In this document: one piece after another, positions 36,432 to 45,959 of the stretch
Numbering within the stretch: position 1 is the stretch's first letter
Layout: each line of letters begins with the position of its first letter
NCBI RefSeq assembly: GCF_025353065.1
Contig: NZ_JANXRJ010000052.1
Location: forward strand, 54,718-118,717
DNA from: Lapillicoccus sp.
GTDB lineage: Bacteria > Actinomycetota > Actinomycetes > Actinomycetales > Dermatophilaceae
DNA: 64,000 nucleotides
Direction of reading: 5' to 3'
Notes under the pieces: generated by a model
Database searches by the model: none
What the model was told of the DNA's origin: nothing
Seen by the model: the letters and a program-made list of their open reading frames with translations, nothing else
Made by a program: the position numbers and the translations under genes

Positions 36432-36447
36432 CCGAACACCTGTTCGG
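36432..36447. promoter_or_regulatory. LexA (SOS) box upstream of ruvCAB
   Basis: CCGAACACCTGTTCGG is a palindrome with 6-base arms. It matches the CGAAC-N4-GTTCG pattern known for LexA in Gram-positive bacteria and mycobacteria. It is 63 bases before the ruvC start and just after a -10 element, the right place to repress until DNA damage. Confidence 0.8.
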
Positions 36448-36510
36448 ACCGTGTGTGCTCACGGCGGTCCGACGATCATGCTCGAGGCCAACCCCAGGAG
36501 GTATGCCGTG

Positions 36511-37083
36511 GTGCGCGTCCTGGGAGTCGACCCCGGACTGACCCGCTGCGGTGTCGGGGTGGTCGACGGCGACCTGGGGCGTCCCCTCACGATGGTGGAG
36601 GTCGGCGTCATCCGCACCGCGTCGAGCCTGCCCACTCCCGAGCGGTTGCTGCTCCTGCAGACCGAGCTGGAGGACTGGGTGGCACGGCACCGCCCCGACG
36701 TCGTCGCGATCGAGCGGGTCTTCGCCGACGTCAACGTCGCGAGCGTCATGGGCACCGCGCAGGCCTCGGCGGTGGCGATGCTCGCGGCGGTGTCACGCGG
36801 CATACCGGTCCAGATGCACACGCCGACCGAGGTCAAGGCGGCCGTGACCGGGTCGGGCCGGGCCGACAAGACCCAGGTCGCGGCGATGGTGACCCGCTTG
36901 CTGCGGCTCCCGGCGCCGCCCCGGCCGGCCGACGCCGCCGACGCCCTGGCCCTCGCGATCTGCCACATCTGGCGTGGTGGCGCGCAGGCCCGCCTCGACG
37001 AGGCCGTCGCCCGCCAGCAGGCGCGTCCGAGCGCGGCCTCGCCGGCCGGCACCGTCGCCCCGGGCCGGGTGGCGAGCCGGTGA
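36511..37083 (+). CDS. ruvC: Crossover junction endodeoxyribonuclease RuvC
   Basis: A 190-residue Holliday-junction resolvase. It starts [13 protein letters not shown] with the first catalytic Asp; VVAIERVF holds the Glu, and [13 protein letters not shown] the last acidic pair. AGGAGG at 36496-36501 fixes the start near GTG 36508 or 36511; the second gives the normal N terminus. It heads ruvCAB (each overlapped by GTGA or ATGA) under a LexA box. The C-terminal 30 residues are Ala/Arg-rich. Confidence 0.96.
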   Translation: MRVLGVDPGLTRCGVGVVDGDLGRPLTMVEVGVIRTASSLPTPERLLLLQTELEDWVARHRPDVVAIERVFADVNVASVMGTAQASAVAMLAAVSRGIPVQMHTPTEVKAAVTGSGRADKTQVAAMVTRLLRLPAPPRPADAADALALAICHIWRGGAQARLDEAVARQQARPSAASPAGTVAPGRVASR

Positions 37084-37669
37084 TCGCCTCCGTCCGCGGC
37101 ACGGTGCTGCGCACCGGTCTCGACTCCGTCGTCGTCGAGGTGGGCGGTGTCGGCATGCTCGTCCACACGACCCCCGGCACAGCCGCCTCCCTGCGCGTCG
37201 GCGGATCGGCAACGCTGGCAACGCTGCTCGTCGTCCGCGAGGACTCGCTCACGCTCTACGGCTTCGCCGACGACGACGAGAAGTCGGTCTTCGAGACCGT
37301 CCTCACGGTCTCCGGCGTCGGACCCCGACTGGCGCTGGCCATGCTCGCGGTCCACACGCCCGACGCGGTCAGGGCCGCCGTCGGCGGTGGTGACCTCGTC
37401 GCCCTGACCAAGGTGCCCGGCATCGGCCGGAAGGGCGCCGAGCGCATCATCCTGGAGCTGCGAGACAAGATCGGTGTCCCGAGCGGCACGCTCGTCGTGG
37501 GGCAGCCCGCCACCGCTGCCTGGCAGGGCCAGGTGCGCGACGCCCTGGTCGGCCTCGGCTGGACGACGAAGCAGGCCGACGACGCGGTCGAGGCCGTCGC
37601 CCAGGCCGGCCCCGCGCCCGACGCCTCCGTCTCGGCGCTGCTGCGCTCCGCCCTCCAGGTCCTCGGGCG

Positions 37670-37673
<4 letters not shown>
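37080..37673 (+). CDS. ruvA: Holliday junction DNA helicase subunit RuvA
   Basis: A 197-residue protein that holds the four-way junction and loads RuvB. The OB-fold N terminus ([19 protein letters not shown]) is followed by the two helix-hairpin-helix units ([19 protein letters not shown] and [22 protein letters not shown]), and the C-terminal RuvB-contact domain is [19 protein letters not shown]. It overlaps ruvC by GTGA and ruvB by ATGA. Confidence 0.97.
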
Positions 37674-38833
<1,160 letters not shown>

Positions 38834-38915
38834 GCACGTGGCATACCCCGACGACCGCCTCGGCGAGCGCCGGGTCGCACTTCGGTGACAATGTGGGGGA
38901 CACCCGAGCGTGACT

Positions 38916-38945
38916 TTGTTCCACGATGTGCCGCTCGCCTAGACT
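38916..38945 (+). promoter_or_regulatory. Promoter of yajC-secD-secF-apt
   Basis: TTGTTC (38916-38921) and TAGACT (38940-38945) are 18 bases apart. The leader to the ATG at 39057 would be about 105 bases and holds a 7-bp hairpin GCCGACC/GGTCGGC (38957-38963, 38970-38976). The rest of the 223-bp gap shows no gene. Confidence 0.5.
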
Positions 38946-39056
38946 CCTGCAGGCACGCCGACCATCTCGGGTCGGCACTCTGGTAGCCGCGAAGGCGTTG
39001 TCCTCACGGTCAAGCCATCTCCCTGCGACCAGGGTCAACCGAAGGACACCTCACTG

Positions 39057-39422
39057 ATGCCTAACCAAGGTCTGGGAGCACTACTGCTGCCGTTCCTGCT
39101 CATTCTCCTCGTGGGCTTCATGTTCTGGAGCCAGCGGCGTCGGCAGCGGGCAGCGGTGGACCTGCAGTCCTCCATCGACGTGGGCGACGAGGTGTGCACC
39201 ACGTCGGGCCTGTTCGGCCGCGTCGTCGCGATGGACGACCTCGTGATGCACCTCGAGATCGCCCCGGGCACCGTCGTGAAGTTCGACCGGCGCGCGGTGG
39301 CGATCAGGGTGGACACGAGCACCACCGGGTCAACCACCGCGGTGGACCTGTCGAAGACCCCTGCGACCACTGCGACCACTGCGACCACCGACGTGCCGGC
39401 CTCGCCGGTCGACGAGAAGTAG
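39057..39422 (+). CDS. yajC: Preprotein translocase subunit YajC
   Basis: A 121-residue membrane protein of the SecDF-YajC complex. One membrane segment (LLLPFLLILLVGFMFW) is followed by QRRRQRA and the conserved VGDEVCTTSGLFGRVVAMDD. The tail is a Thr/Ala repeat (ATTATTATT). GAAGGA upstream is the ribosome site. secD starts 7 bp after its TAG. Confidence 0.95.
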   Translation: MPNQGLGALLLPFLLILLVGFMFWSQRRRQRAAVDLQSSIDVGDEVCTTSGLFGRVVAMDDLVMHLEIAPGTVVKFDRRAVAIRVDTSTTGSTTAVDLSKTPATTATTATTDVPASPVDEK

Positions 39423-39428
39423 GCCTCC

Positions 39429-41363
39429 ATGGCGTCCGATGCCCGCACCCGCAACCCGCGACGGGTGCTTCTCGCCCTCATCATCATCCTCGTCCTGCTG
39501 TGCGGTGGCACCGCCGCGGCGGCGAAGTGGGGCGGGGGTCAGCTGACGCCCAAGCTCGGCCTCGACCTCGAGGGCGGCACCGAGATGGTCCTCGAACCGG
39601 TCCTCGCCGACCCCAACCAGCAGGTGAACCAGGGCCAGCTCGACAAGGCGCGCGACATCATCCAGCAGCGCGTCGACGCCTTCGGCGTGTCCGAGGCCGA
39701 GGTGGCGACCCAGGGCGGTCGCAACATCGTCGTCGACATCCCCGGCACCCCCACCACCGCCCAGCTCGACGCCGTCCGCAAGCCGTCGCAGCTGCGGTTC
39801 CGGGCCGTCCTCGCGATCGACTACGGCTCTCCACAGGCAGCGTCCACCGCCACGGGCACCGCCACGACCGGCACCGGCACCGCGTCGAAGACCGCGACGG
39901 CGACGGCCAAGCCGTCGACCGCGACCACGCCGCCACCGGTCTTCACCCCCAACGCCCCGGCCACCGCCAACCAGGGTGGGACGACCTCGGCCAACGGAGC
40001 CATCCCCCAGGCGCTGCTCCAGGACACGACCACCCCCAGCGCAGGCGCGACGACCCCTGCCGCGAAGGCAGCGACTGCGACCCCCGGTGCTGCCACCGCG
40101 ACCACGGGAGCGGCCACCCCGACCGTGAAGCCCACCAGTGCGAGCGACCTCGCCTGGATCACCGCCGACGTCCAGAAGCAGTTCACCGCCCTCGACTGCT
40201 CGAAGCCGGAAGCCGTCTCGACCGTCGTCGACGACCCGGCCAAGCCGCTGGTGGCCTGCTCCCAGGACAAGGCGCTGAAGTACGTCCTCGGTCCGGTCGA
40301 GGTCGACGGCACCGACATCTCCGACGCGACGTCGGGCTACCAGACCGGTCCGACCGGCCAGCCGACGAGCATCGTCGAGGTGGCCCTGACCTTCACCTCC
40401 GACGGGTCGAAGAAGTTCGGTGACGTCACCACCCGCCTGCTCGGCCTCAAGGGTGTGCAGAACCAGTTCGCCATCGTCCTCGACAAGACCGTCATCTCCG
40501 CCCCGACGACGAACGCGGCGATCACCAACGGCAAGGCCAGCATCACCGGCTCGTTCACCATCGAGAGCGCCCGCAGCCTGGCCTCGCAGCTGAAGTTCGG
40601 CGCCCTGCCGATGTCCTTCGCGCTGCAGACCCAGGAGGACGTCAGCCCGACCCTCGGCCAGGAGCAGCTCACGCTCGGGCTGCTCGCCGGGCTGATCGGC
40701 CTGCTCCTCGTCGTCGTCTACTCGCTGGTGCAGTACCGCCTGCTGGGTCTGGTCACGATCGCCTCGCTCGTCGTGGCCGGAGGGATCACCTACGTGATGC
40801 TGACCTTCCTCGGCTGGTCCTACAACTTCCGCCTCACCCTGGCGGGGGTCACCGGCGTCATCGTCTCCATCGGCGTCACGGCCGACTCGTTCATCGTCTA
40901 CTTCGAACGCGTCCGGGACGAGGTGCGCGACGGGCGGCCCCTCGTCGCCGCGGTCGAAGCAGGCTGGAAGCGTGCCCGGCGGACCATCCTCGCGGCCGAC
41001 GCGGTCAACTTCCTGGCCGCCGGAGTGCTCTACTTCCTCGCCGCGAGCAACGTGCGTGGCTTCGCGTTCACGCTCGGGATCACGACCCTGATCGACCTCG
41101 TGGTCGTCGTCTTCTTCACCCACCCGGTCGTCGCCCTGATCGCGCACACCGAGTTCTTCGGCGGCGGCCACAGGTGGTCCGGACTCGACCCCGAGCGCCT
41201 CGGGGCCAAGATCCGATATGTCGGTCGCGGTCAGTTCGCCGGCCCGAAGCCGGCCTCCGTGATGGCGTGGAGCTCCACCAGCACGTCGAGCACCGTGCGG
41301 CCCAGACCCAGCAGCGCCTCCTCCACGACACCGTCCCGGCCGGTCGCCGAGGGGAAGGCCTGA
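39429..41363 (+). CDS. secD: Protein translocase subunit SecD
   Basis: A 644-residue membrane subunit that uses the proton gradient to draw out exported proteins. GLDLEGGTEMVL is the D1 motif. The P1 domain is broken by a Thr/Ala/Pro-rich stretch of about 100 residues (about 138-238), longer than usual and likely unstructured. Then come SITGSFTIESARSLASQL, and the C-terminal membrane block with GVTGVIVSIGVTADSFIVYFE, holding the key Asp. SecF starts one base after its stop. Confidence 0.95.
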   Translation: MASDARTRNPRRVLLALIIILVLLCGGTAAAAKWGGGQLTPKLGLDLEGGTEMVLEPVLADPNQQVNQGQLDKARDIIQQRVDAFGVSEAEVATQGGRNIVVDIPGTPTTAQLDAVRKPSQLRFRAVLAIDYGSPQAASTATGTATTGTGTASKTATATAKPSTATTPPPVFTPNAPATANQGGTTSANGAIPQALLQDTTTPSAGATTPAAKAATATPGAATATTGAATPTVKPTSASDLAWITADVQKQFTALDCSKPEAVSTVVDDPAKPLVACSQDKALKYVLGPVEVDGTDISDATSGYQTGPTGQPTSIVEVALTFTSDGSKKFGDVTTRLLGLKGVQNQFAIVLDKTVISAPTTNAAITNGKASITGSFTIESARSLASQLKFGALPMSFALQTQEDVSPTLGQEQLTLGLLAGLIGLLLVVVYSLVQYRLLGLVTIASLVVAGGITYVMLTFLGWSYNFRLTLAGVTGVIVSIGVTADSFIVYFERVRDEVRDGRPLVAAVEAGWKRARRTILAADAVNFLAAGVLYFLAASNVRGFAFTLGITTLIDLVVVVFFTHPVVALIAHTEFFGGGHRWSGLDPERLGAKIRYVGRGQFAGPKPASVMAWSSTSTSSTVRPRPSSASSTTPSRPVAEGKA

Positions 41364-41364
41364 G

Positions 41365-42594
41365 ATGTTCTCCATGGCCAAGGTCGGCAACGACCTCTAC
41401 ACCGGCAAGCGGTCGATCGACTTCATCGGGCGCCAGAAGACGTGGTACGCGATCTCTGCCGTCCTGATCATCCTGGCCCTCGTCGGCGTCTTCGCCCGAG
41501 GCCTGAACTTCGGCATCGAGTTCCGCGGCGGGTCGGAATACCGCATCAGCAACGTCATATCGACCGTCAACTACGAGCAGCGGGCGCAGCAGGCGGTCAT
41601 CAAGGCGGGCATCACCGGCAACATCGTCTCGACCGTCATCGGCGGCAACACGGTGCGGGTCCAGACCGAAGCGGCCGGCGACCGCAACGACCAGGCCAAG
41701 GTGGCCCTGGGGAGCGAGTTCGGGGTGGCCCCGACCGCCGTCAGCGCCTCGCTCATCGGCCCCTCGTGGGGCCAGTCCGTGAGCAGCAAGGCGATCCAGG
41801 CCCTCATCGTCTTCCTCGTCCTCGTGGCCGTGGTCATGGCGATCTACTTCCGGACCTGGAAGATGGCGATCTCGGGGCTGGTGGCGCTCGTCCACGACCT
41901 CGTGATCACGGTGGGGATCTATGCCCTCTTCGGCTTCGAGATCACCCCGTCGTCGGTCATCGGCTTCCTCACGATCCTCGGATACTCGCTCTACGACACG
42001 GTCGTCGTCTTCGACAAGGTGCGCGAGAACACCACGTCGGCGATGACCACGCGGCGCCAGACCTACACCCAGGCGGCCAACCTCGCGGTCAACCAGACGC
42101 TCGTCCGGTCGATCAACACCACCGTCGTCGCGCTTCTCCCGATCGCGGCCATCCTCGTCGTCGGCTTCACCAAGCTCGGACCGGGGACGCTCCTCGACCT
42201 CAGCCTCGCGCTCTTCGTCGGCATCGCGGTCGGGGCCTACTCCTCGATCTTCATCGCGACGCCGCTGCTGGTCGACCTGCGCCGCGGCGAGCCGGCCGTC
42301 AAGGAGCTCGAGCGGACTGCCCTCCGCACCCAGGCCAAGTCCCCGGTGACCGCCGGCGTCGGTGCTGGCTCGCGGTCCGCGGACCGCACGTCCGGGTCGA
42401 GCAGGGCGCTCGACGACCTCGACGACACTCCCGCACCCGAGCTCGAGGGATCCTTCGAGTTCGACGGGGGTGACCTCGACGAACCTGCTGACAGCGCCGT
42501 CCGCGCCGACGGATCGGTCCGCGAGGTGCACAAGTGGGCCCAGGCGAGTGGGCCCCGCAACCAGCCGAAACGCGCTCCGAAGTCCAAGCGGTGA
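41365..42594 (+). CDS. secF: Protein translocase subunit SecF
   Basis: A 409-residue partner of SecD with six membrane segments. NFGIEFRGGSEYRIS is the first conserved loop and SVIGFLTILGYSLYDTVVVFDKVREN carries the D4 and D5-type motifs (shown here as two blocks: FLTILGYSLYDTVVVFD and KVREN). The last 110 residues are hydrophilic, acidic and of low complexity, an extension typical of actinobacterial SecF. Apt overlaps its stop (GTGA). Confidence 0.95.
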   Translation: MFSMAKVGNDLYTGKRSIDFIGRQKTWYAISAVLIILALVGVFARGLNFGIEFRGGSEYRISNVISTVNYEQRAQQAVIKAGITGNIVSTVIGGNTVRVQTEAAGDRNDQAKVALGSEFGVAPTAVSASLIGPSWGQSVSSKAIQALIVFLVLVAVVMAIYFRTWKMAISGLVALVHDLVITVGIYALFGFEITPSSVIGFLTILGYSLYDTVVVFDKVRENTTSAMTTRRQTYTQAANLAVNQTLVRSINTTVVALLPIAAILVVGFTKLGPGTLLDLSLALFVGIAVGAYSSIFIATPLLVDLRRGEPAVKELERTALRTQAKSPVTAGVGAGSRSADRTSGSSRALDDLDDTPAPELEGSFEFDGGDLDEPADSAVRADGSVREVHKWAQASGPRNQPKRAPKSKR

Positions 42595-43115
42595 CAGGCC
42601 TGGCCGACCTCGTCCGCAGCCGGATGCGTGAGGTGCCCGACTTCCCGAAGCCGGGGGTGCAGTTCAAGGACTTCAGCCCGCTGCTCGCCGACGCGCCGGT
42701 CTTCGCCGCTCTCGTCGACGACGTCGCCACGCGCTACTCGGGGCGGGTGGATGTCGTCGCGGGCATCGAGGCGCGCGGCTTCATCCTCGGTGCGGCCACG
42801 GCATACCGGATGGGGCTGGGCTTCGTGCAGGTGCGCAAGGTCGGCAAGCTGCCGCCCGAGACGTATGCCGTGGACTACGAGTTGGAGTACGGCACCGCCA
42901 CGCTCGAGGTCAGCTCCCACGCCTTCGGGCCCGGGCAGCGGGTGCTCGTCGTGGACGACGTGCTGGCGACCGGTGGCACGGCCGCCGCGACGTGCGAGCT
43001 GGTCGAACGGGCCGGCGGCGTCGTGACGGCCATCGAGTGCATCCTCGAGCTGTCCTTCCTGCACGGCCGCGACCGGCTCCCTGGCCGTGAGGTCTCGGCC
43101 GTCGTCACCGTCTGA
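42591..43115 (+). CDS. apt: Adenine phosphoribosyltransferase
   Basis: A 174-residue purine-salvage enzyme forming AMP from adenine and PRPP. VAGIEARGFILGAA is the adenine-side motif, RKVGKLP the flexible-loop start, and VLVVDDVLATGGTA the PRPP-binding loop. The GTG start overlaps the SecF stop. In many actinobacteria apt lies between secF and relA, as here. The 94 bases that follow include short duplicated CTCGCCTG and GACCCGTCTG units. Confidence 0.96.
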   Translation: MTGLADLVRSRMREVPDFPKPGVQFKDFSPLLADAPVFAALVDDVATRYSGRVDVVAGIEARGFILGAATAYRMGLGFVQVRKVGKLPPETYAVDYELEYGTATLEVSSHAFGPGQRVLVVDDVLATGGTAAATCELVERAGGVVTAIECILELSFLHGRDRLPGREVSAVVTV

Positions 43116-43197
43116 ACTCGCCTGAACTCGCCTGGACCCGTCTGGACCCGTCTCCCGACGCTCGTCGTGCCCGTCCTCCTGCCCGCCAGGGGGCGAC

Positions 43198-43203
43198 TAC
43201 AAT
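43198..43203 (+). promoter_or_regulatory. -10 element, leaderless type, for relA
   Basis: TACAAT ends six bases before the ATG at 43210, so transcription would begin on or beside the start codon. Confidence 0.6.
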
Positions 43204-43209
43204 CAGCAG

Positions 43210-45516
43210 ATGACTGAGGAGGTCCGCTCCGACGCGACGTCCTTCCCGACGTCCCCGTTGCGGATGCGCGCTCGGCTGGCCCGGTTCGGTGGCCCCCGCA
43301 TCGCGAGCAACCCCGTCCTCGAGCCGATCCTCCAGACGGTGCGCAGCACCCACCCCAAGGCCGACCTCGCCGTCATCCAGCGGGCCTACGACGTCGCCGA
43401 GGAGGCCCACCGGGGACAGATGCGCAAGAGCGGCGACGCCTACATCACGCACCCCCTCGCGGTGACGACCATCCTCGCCGAGCTGGGCATGACCACGACG
43501 ACGCTGGCGGCGGCGCTGCTGCACGACACGGTGGAGGACACGGCATACTCCCTCGACCAGCTGCGCAAGGACTTCGGCCCCGAGATCGCTGGCCTCGTCG
43601 ACGGGGTGACCAAGCTCGACAAGGTGACCTACGGCGAGGCCGCCCAGGCCGAGACGGTCCGCAAGATGATCGTCGCCATGGCCCGCGACATCCGCGTCCT
43701 CGTCATCAAGCTCGCCGATCGCCTCCACAACGCCCGCACCTGGCGCTACGTCTCGCGCGAGTCGGCCCAGCGCAAGGCGCACGAGACCCTCGAGATCTAC
43801 GCGCCGTTGGCCCACCGGCTCGGCATGAACACCATCAAGTGGGAGCTCGAGGACCTGTCGTTCGCGACGCTCTACCCCAAGGTCTACGACGAGATCGTCC
43901 GGCTCGTGGCCGAGCGCGCACCGGCGCGGGAGGAGTATCTCGCCGGCGTGCGCACCCACGTCACCGACGACCTGCGCGCCGCGAAGATCAAGGCGACGGT
44001 GACGGGGCGGCCGAAGCACTACTACTCCGTCTACCAGAAGATGATCGTCCGCGGCCGCGACTTCGACGAGATCTACGACCTCGTCGCGGTGCGGGTCCTC
44101 GTCGAGACGGTCCGCGACTGCTACGCGGCGCTCGGGGCGCTGCACGCGCGGTGGAACCCCGTGCCGGGGCGGTTCAAGGACTACATCGCGATGCCCAAGT
44201 TCAACATGTACCAGTCGCTGCACACGACGGTCATCGGCCCCGAGGGAAAGCCGGTCGAGATCCAGATCCGGACCCACACGATGCACCGTCGGGCGGAATA
44301 CGGGGTTGCCGCGCACTGGAAGTACAAGGAGGACGGCAAGGCCGACGGGCCGGTCGACCGTGGCGACGAGGGTCCCGCCAACGACATGTCGTGGCTCAAG
44401 CAGCTGCTCGACTGGCAGCGCGAGACCGAGGACCCGGGCGAGTTCCTCGACTCCTTGCGCTTCGAGATGAACGCCGGCGAGGTCTACGTCTTCACCCCCA
44501 AGGGCGAGGTCGTCGCCCTGCCGTCCGGCGCGACCCCGGTCGACTTCGCCTACGCCGTGCATACCGAGGTCGGGCACCACACCATCGGCGGGCGGGTCAA
44601 CGGCCGTCTCGTGCCCCTGGAGTCGGCGCTCGAGAACGGTGACGTCGTCGAGGTCCTCACCTCGAAGGCCGACGGCGCGGGTCCGAGCCGCGACTGGCTC
44701 GGCTTCGTCAAGAGCGCCCGCGCGCGCAACAAGATCCGCCAGTGGTTCTCCAAGGAGCGGCGCGAGGAGGCGATCGACGCCGGCAAGGACTCGATCGCCA
44801 AGGCGATGCGCAAGCAGGGTCTGCCGCTGCAGCGGCTGATGACGGCCGAGAGCCTGACCGGCATCGCCGGCGACCTGCGCTATCCCGACATCGACTCGCT
44901 GTATGCCGCGGTCGGCGAGGGCCACATCTCCGCGGCCCACGTCGTCGAGCGGCTCGTGACCTCGCTGGGCGGCGAGGAGGGGGCGAGCGAGGACCTCGCC
45001 GAGGCGATGGTCCCGACCAAGACCCGCACCCGGCGCACCGGCGACCCCGGCGTGGTCGTCGTCGGGACGGCCGACGTGTGGGTCAAGCTCGCCAAGTGCT
45101 GCACCCCCGTGCCGGGCGACCCGATCCTCGGGTTCATCACGCGGGGGAGTGGTGTGTCGGTGCACCGGCGCGACTGCACCAACGCGGAGTCGCTGCTGTC
45201 GCAACAGGATCGGCTGATCGACGTCGAGTGGGCACCGTCTGCGTCGAGCGTCTTCCTCGTCCAGCTCCAGGTCGAGGCCCTCGACCGCAACCGGCTGCTC
45301 AGCGACGTCACGCGGGTCTTCTCCGACCAGCACGTCAACATCCTGTCGGCGTCCGTCCAGACCTCGCGCGACCGGGTCGCCCTCTCACGCTTCACCTTCG
45401 AGATGGGCGAGCCCAGCCACCTCGACCACGTCATCCGCGCGGTGCGCCGGATCGACGGCGTCTTCGACGTCTACCGCATCACCGGCGGCAAGCCCCACCC
45501 CGACGAGAACGTCTGA
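43210..45516 (+). CDS. relA: Bifunctional (p)ppGpp synthetase/hydrolase (Rel)
   Basis: A 768-residue stringent-response enzyme. The hydrolase HD pair is at residues 105-106 (LLHDTVEDT), so breakdown of (p)ppGpp should work. The synthetase domain has the RFKD motif at 321-324, the form found in bifunctional Rel rather than the EXDD of monofunctional RelA, and [16 protein letters not shown] (about 435-495), a zinc-finger region with [11 protein letters not shown], and a C-terminal ACT domain follow. It is preceded by its own leaderless-type promoter and followed by a cluster of family B repeats. Confidence 0.97.
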   Translation: MTEEVRSDATSFPTSPLRMRARLARFGGPRIASNPVLEPILQTVRSTHPKADLAVIQRAYDVAEEAHRGQMRKSGDAYITHPLAVTTILAELGMTTTTLAAALLHDTVEDTAYSLDQLRKDFGPEIAGLVDGVTKLDKVTYGEAAQAETVRKMIVAMARDIRVLVIKLADRLHNARTWRYVSRESAQRKAHETLEIYAPLAHRLGMNTIKWELEDLSFATLYPKVYDEIVRLVAERAPAREEYLAGVRTHVTDDLRAAKIKATVTGRPKHYYSVYQKMIVRGRDFDEIYDLVAVRVLVETVRDCYAALGALHARWNPVPGRFKDYIAMPKFNMYQSLHTTVIGPEGKPVEIQIRTHTMHRRAEYGVAAHWKYKEDGKADGPVDRGDEGPANDMSWLKQLLDWQRETEDPGEFLDSLRFEMNAGEVYVFTPKGEVVALPSGATPVDFAYAVHTEVGHHTIGGRVNGRLVPLESALENGDVVEVLTSKADGAGPSRDWLGFVKSARARNKIRQWFSKERREEAIDAGKDSIAKAMRKQGLPLQRLMTAESLTGIAGDLRYPDIDSLYAAVGEGHISAAHVVERLVTSLGGEEGASEDLAEAMVPTKTRTRRTGDPGVVVVGTADVWVKLAKCCTPVPGDPILGFITRGSGVSVHRRDCTNAESLLSQQDRLIDVEWAPSASSVFLVQLQVEALDRNRLLSDVTRVFSDQHVNILSASVQTSRDRVALSRFTFEMGEPSHLDHVIRAVRRIDGVFDVYRITGGKPHPDENV

Positions 45517-45559
45517 CCCAGCTGCCGCCCACCGCCGACCGGGCGCGCGACCCGGCAAA

Positions 45560-45636
45560 CCCCGCTTCTTGCTTCGGATGTGCCCGAATCAGGAATTGCG
45601 AGCCCCGAAACGGGCCTCGCGAAGCAAGGAGGCGGA
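45560..45636. repeat. Palindromic repeat, family B copy 2
   Basis: The left arm (45560-45575) is identical to that of copy 1. The right arm (45621-45636, starting GAAGCAAGGAGG) is an imperfect inverse. The inner TGCCCGAA is conserved. Confidence 0.8.
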
Positions 45637-45711
45637 GTTGAGGTCGGGAACAACGAGGAAGATGTGGCGTCGCCGCGCATGAAGGCGGATGTGGGTATGC
45701 CGCCCCCCACA

Positions 45712-45789
45712 CCCCGCTTCTTGCTTCAGGAGTGCCCGAACCAGGGGTTCAGAGCCCCGAAACGGGCACTCGAGAAGCAACAAGAGCCC
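45712..45789. repeat. Palindromic repeat, family B copy 3
   Basis: The left arm (45712-45727) is again identical to copy 1. The inner pair AGTGCCC/GGGCACT is a perfect inverse, while the right outer arm (45774-45789) has drifted. GGGGTT...AGCCCC lies at the centre. Confidence 0.8.
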
Positions 45790-45872
45790 TAGGGGATGTG
45801 GGCGGCGCGGTCGTCCGTCCTCGTCACCATCCCTACTCACCAGCGGCGGGCACGTCGGCATACCGGCATCCG

Positions 45873-45951
45873 TTCCGCTTCTTGCTCGGAGAGTGCCCGG
45901 ATCAGGGGTTCAGACCTCCGCAATGGGCACTTTCGAAGCAGGAAGGCGCGG
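45873..45951. repeat. Palindromic repeat, family B copy 4
   Basis: A more diverged copy: left TTCCGCTTCTTGCTC (45873-45887), inner AGTGCCC and GGGCACT, right GAAGCAGGAAGGCGCGGGG (45935-45953 region). It ends about 9 bases from the DUF349 stop. Confidence 0.7.
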
Positions 45952-45959
45952 GGTGGGGG

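Larger units (their letters stand above)
45517..45959. other. 443-bp gene-free gap with three palindromic repeats
   Basis: No convincing gene lies here. The gap between the convergent relA and DUF349 genes is almost filled by three family B elements (below) and holds one GTATGCC (45695) and one GGCATAC (45857). Confidence 0.8.

Noticed and set aside
45580-45861. Short open frames of 70-90 codons in the gap after relA
   Set aside because: They read through the palindromic repeats and their similar peptides come from repeat DNA, not from genes.
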